From assembly GCA_013433145.1 (NCBI GenBank), contig CM024184.1, positions 124,137 to 188,136 of the forward strand: a stretch of DNA of 64,000 bases. The letters are read 5' to 3'. The position numbers and the translations under genes were made by a program. The DNA comes from Ascaris suum. Lineage: Eukaryota > Nematoda > Chromadorea > Rhabditida > Ascarididae. The first letter of the stretch is position 1, and every line of letters starts with the position of its first letter. The notes beneath the pieces are model-generated. The model searched no databases. It was not told the DNA's origin and worked only from the letters and a program-made list of their open reading frames with translations. Below, one piece after another: positions 60,101-64,000 of this stretch.

Positions 60101-63100
60101 CCCTTTCCGGAAGCGGTCTTTGCCAGAAATGTTTTGATGGCTAATAATCTCTTCCGTCGAGATGAAAATGGGCACTAACTGTCTTTTCTGTTTCGACGTT
60201 ATTTTTTCATTTTTTTTTCTCCTTATTCAATCTATCATTTAATTAAGCATTTCGTCATGAACTCCTTCATGCATTCTATTGATATGGTTCAATTGTTTAT
60301 CACCGGATATTAGCATTTTGGATTTCATTAAATGAGTGAAGACATAAATTCTTACTGCACAAATTGACTTTTTTCAATGTGCCGCTCGTCTTTCTTTTCT
60401 TGCGTTCACATTAGCATTTTCGAAGCAGAAAGCCCTTCAATTGGCAATGTTTAACATGAACAGAGCAATGCTCTTGTCTTGTTCTTCTTTTTCTCCGGAG
60501 CTCCTCGAAATTTTTGCAAGTTCGATTCAGAAAATGGCACCAGCGTGAAGCTTTGCTCATGCTTTCTGAAATCTAACGGCTTTATAGCTGCTAATGGAGT
60601 AGCTCAATGATTATTTCATGCATCCATTTCCGCGTGGTTACTTGATCACCGTTTTGGTTCATCGGCATGTAGTAAGTAAATGTGGCTGCGGTATCTTGTC
60701 ATTTTATTTGGGACCGGATAAATGCACCACACTATTATTCGTACTTTGCAGTGGGAAATATACCATTATTCATGTATATCTCCTCAAATTAATTGAATTT
60801 CACTAAATATTTTGCATTACCTAAGTGCAGCACATTTTTTGTGTTAACTACGGGGATGATATTATCGGCTCATCTTTCCTTTTAAGGAACCGCCATAGGA
60901 TGAGAGCTGTGTTTTACAACGTGTGAATGCGCTCATTTTTGAAAGGCGTAAGCTTATTCATTCAATGATATAAAAACAGCCCAATAATATGAATATGAAG
61001 CCTCAAATCGTTCAACATAAGGAATCGTTCACTTGAACTTAAAGTTAAGCTTGTCGTGAACATTTGTGAATCTGCGATTACCCTTTGGTTGAAGGTCACT
61101 ACGATCGTTTGCTGCTGCAAGGTGGCTTTTTCGACCGCGGCTATTTTTTTCTTGGTCATTTTAGCTAAGCAATACGACGGTGTTCTCTCGAGTGGACGAG
61201 ATTCAGACTCTATCATTCCTTCAATAGTCCCTTGAATCTATTGAAAGAGTCTATCCAGCGTCAGGCACAGACTTGGTAGCAGCGAACGGTGCCTCTGAAG
61301 ATAAAATAGCGCTTATCGTATGGAATTAATAGCGATCGGACGAAGACAGAGAGGTTTCTGTATTAGTTGGTGGTCCTAAGAAAGAAGCGGCCCACGATGC
61401 GTCTAGGTGAGAGGTATTCTTTCTTTTAAAAAGCTGTTAAAGGGTTGAAGGCGGGAAGGAACCTTTCACCTCTTGTCTTCATACAACCTTAACATATGCA
61501 ATTCTCAAAGTTTTGTTGAGCGGTGGGTAGAACCAGGCTAATATTGAAACGCCAAGGAGGAACGAGGGGTAATGGCTTCGCAGGTCATCGCGGTGCAAGG
61601 CAGCGCTTGCCTCGCTATCCAGCTGAGAAGGAGCATTTTTCTTTCTGCACTGAGCGACTAGAAGTTTTCACATTGTGCAAGAAAGTCAATTCTCCCAGTC
61701 GGTGGAAATGCCAGTTTCACACACGGCTAATTTCCCCGTTTGACGATAACGCAGAGCGCAAAATTAACCGTTACTATCGTCCAGAAGGGTGGAGGGCTAA
61801 TGAATGTTAGCACGTTCACTATCTAGCAACGAAAGCGACTGAGCAGCCAAATGTTGGCAGTAAAATGGCTAATTGCGTCAAAAATTGTTGCTTCTAATCT
61901 GCATATTTTTACATTCGCCTTGTCTTCTTTGTGGAACCCCTTTCTTCCTTCTTTTGGAACGAGGATATTTTCGTTTGTTTCGGTTGAAATTCCCTGGTTG
62001 CGAGGAAAAAGTCGAAAATTGTATTGACCGTCTTTGCAACTTTTAGAGCTTTTTTTCTCTCCCCTGAGTGGAAGCGTATGCGCATATTCGATGCACACAC
62101 CTCGTTATAGATTTGCTGCTGTTAAGCGATTTCATTCTCAAGATGGCATTCTGCTTTCCTTCAGTGGAGTATTAATGCAATTCAGCTTGAAAGTCTGAAA
62201 AAGATTGGTTTTTTTTTTAATTTTTGACTCTGATTTTGATAAGAGTGATAAAAAGTTGATAAAATTATCGTTGATTTTCATTCTCTTTATCGCCAATCAG
62301 GCGTTAGTTCTTCATTTTCTTGGTTTGCATTTCCCCTCTCACAATTCGCAGAATTTTTTCTCTTTACTAAAAATAATGCATACTACCTTTATGGGCTTAC
62401 TTGATGCGCTTTGTCTTAGACACATAAGCTTTGAGGCTAGATGCGTTGCGAGAAACACTCACTGCAGTCGGATTGCCGTCAGCTATAAAACTTCATGCTT
62501 ACATACTTGCGTATCCTTTCCCATCTCGGGACGTCAAAATACATAAATGATAAAGAAATAAAATAAAAACCAGTGGCCAAGTGCTTATTTGTACTTCCAC
62601 AAAGGTTTCTTGCTTTAACAACGTTGCCATTAAAATATTGCTCAAAAATATCGTCCTTTTATACGGATAATCAGGAAGCTTTAGACAGAGTCAGTGACAT
62701 AGTTCTGCCTCACTTCAGCGGAATTTCACTGTATTCGTCGATGATCCAGTCAGCTGTTCGTCTTCGTACCTGCTCCCCATTCGTAATCATAAGGTTGAAT
62801 TGTTAGGCTTGCTTGCTTCATTTATCATAGCATTGGGTTTAAAACAGTGCAGCATTTCAGGAAAGTTTTCTGCACGAAGCGAATCAAATATCGCATTGAA
62901 GAGTGCATAATAAGCGCGAGAAAGGAAGAATGCACATGCCCCAATAGAAAGTGCACAGCGTCGCCATGCTCAAGAATTGATCAATGAGTGTAAATTCTAC
63001 TCAATGCGATAACGTGTGCATTGAGGCAAAGCGCAAGTTGCCCTCACAACGTTTCCTTCTACGGCATCCTCCTCACATTGACCGACTCGTTGCAAGTAAT

Positions 63101-64000
63101 GTCCTGACCCCTTCCGGCCTTCTAGGTAATACTTTTGAATCACCTATTCCCATTTAGTTTATTTTTATTCTATGCTTATTTTTTACTTCAACGTCAAATA
63201 CACATTTATATCAACATACGCCAAACTCGATATTTATAATACTGCTTCAGAGTCGACTCTCACTCGAGATGACACATTTTGAACACTGATTTCGAAAGTT
63301 CAATTTATTTCCTCTACGGTATCACGTATTTTAAAAAATTCTCGCAAAACATTCGAATCCGTTATTCAATTTGTGATTTTTGTGCCTTATTGGATCCTTT
63401 GAAATGTAACCTTCTTGGGGGTGTTTCCAGCGACGAATGCAGCGAAACAATTACCTATCAAAGGTTTCCACGAAATTTCCCGTACTAGCAAATCTCCCTC
63501 CGTAGTAGTGTGGGCTTATGTTCTCGCTTATCTGCGAAAAGTATGCCTCAATTATTGCGTCAATATTGAAGTGCGGCTTTTCTGAAGAAGGATTTAGCGT
63601 GGACTAAAGACTTCTACCTACTCTGCAGAAGTATTTCAAAGGTTCTCTGTACTTAGAAGAATTCTGTCAGATTTGAAAACGAAGAAAACCAAAAACGAAT
63701 TTCCACAATTGCATAACAAATTGATGGGCACGAAAGTATCCTCCAAGCATATCGGGAAAAACTTTTCCGAATAGGATGACAAATGATCATCTCCTCTGTG
63801 GGAACATTTTCGAACGCCCAGCTTTCAACAAAATCAAATAAGAATTCAAAGTTTTTTTAATGTTGTATTATGAAAGCCTGTCGTAAAGATCAGGAGAACA
63901 CTGGAGAAGTTGAATAGTGCCACTATGCATGTCGTGTACATCGAGAAAACTGTCGAATGAAAAAAAAGCAGTGAAGGTCGAAGGTGAATTGCTTTACATT
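57119..64000. other. No confident gene in the right flank
   Basis: Apart from the uncertain relic at 59.3-60.2 kb, only short chance-like frames were seen on either strand. Nothing matches a known family. Confidence 0.45.
59250..60180 (+). pseudogene. Possible decayed coding relic of unknown family
   Basis: Plus-strand protein-like pieces in shifting frames: DEFENFTDGITYPPLVFAKK near 59.43 kb, SEEISMAIELQFSRQFCAMI at 59.67 kb, ICEDIDETISFSTIRYLIVM near 59.87 kb, and DGVLILRPDVVPCIWC near 59.97 kb. They are interrupted by stops. No family could be assigned, and chance is not excluded. Confidence 0.2.

Overview
The window is eukaryotic nuclear DNA, most probably from a clade V (strongylid, hookworm-like) nematode. 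It is AT-rich, its genes are broken into short exons with large introns, and the recognisable proteins look nematode or animal. It also carries decayed non-LTR and Penelope-like retroelements and long (TA)n arrays. No prokaryotic features are present, and most long open frames are chance AT-rich ORFs.

Three protein-coding genes can be reconstructed exon by exon, all on the minus strand. (1) About 5.4-12.4 kb: a Golgi type II glycosyltransferase of family GT7 (beta-1,4-galactosyl/N-acetylgalactosaminyltransferase). Seven phase-consistent exons give about 369 aa. An eighth, symmetric Gln-rich cassette exon carries an in-frame UAG. (2) About 17.6-26.1 kb: a pentameric ligand-gated ion channel subunit of the GABA/glycine-receptor type. 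It lacks both signature Cys-loop cysteines and has an unusual pore helix; the signal-peptide and pre-M1 exons were not found. (3) About 33.3-45.0 kb: phenylalanine/aromatic amino acid hydroxylase (pah-1-like). Its ACT regulatory domain and catalytic domain are spread over 11 recognised exons, with one apparent single-base frameshift in the ACT domain; the first exon was not found.

Between and beyond these genes: 1-5.4 kb, 12.4-17.6 kb and 26.1-33.3 kb hold no confident genes, only hairpins, one miRNA-like precursor and a few exon-like fragments. 45-47.5 kb has one orphan Cys-rich exon candidate. 47.5-49.4 kb is a frameshifted Penelope-like reverse transcriptase. 53.88-53.96 kb is a spacerless 43-bp-arm palindrome. 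56.58-57.12 kb is a 5'-truncated RTE-type LINE ending in (TA)n. 57.1-64 kb has no confident gene. Six (TA)n arrays of about 95-215 bp lie between 34 and 57 kb and none lie before 34 kb.

The three genes do not form an operon: intergenic distances are about 5 and 7 kb, and their functions (Golgi glycosylation, neurotransmission, aromatic amino acid metabolism) are unrelated. Exon boundaries were placed by eye from splice consensus, reading phase and family alignment from memory; no search was run.
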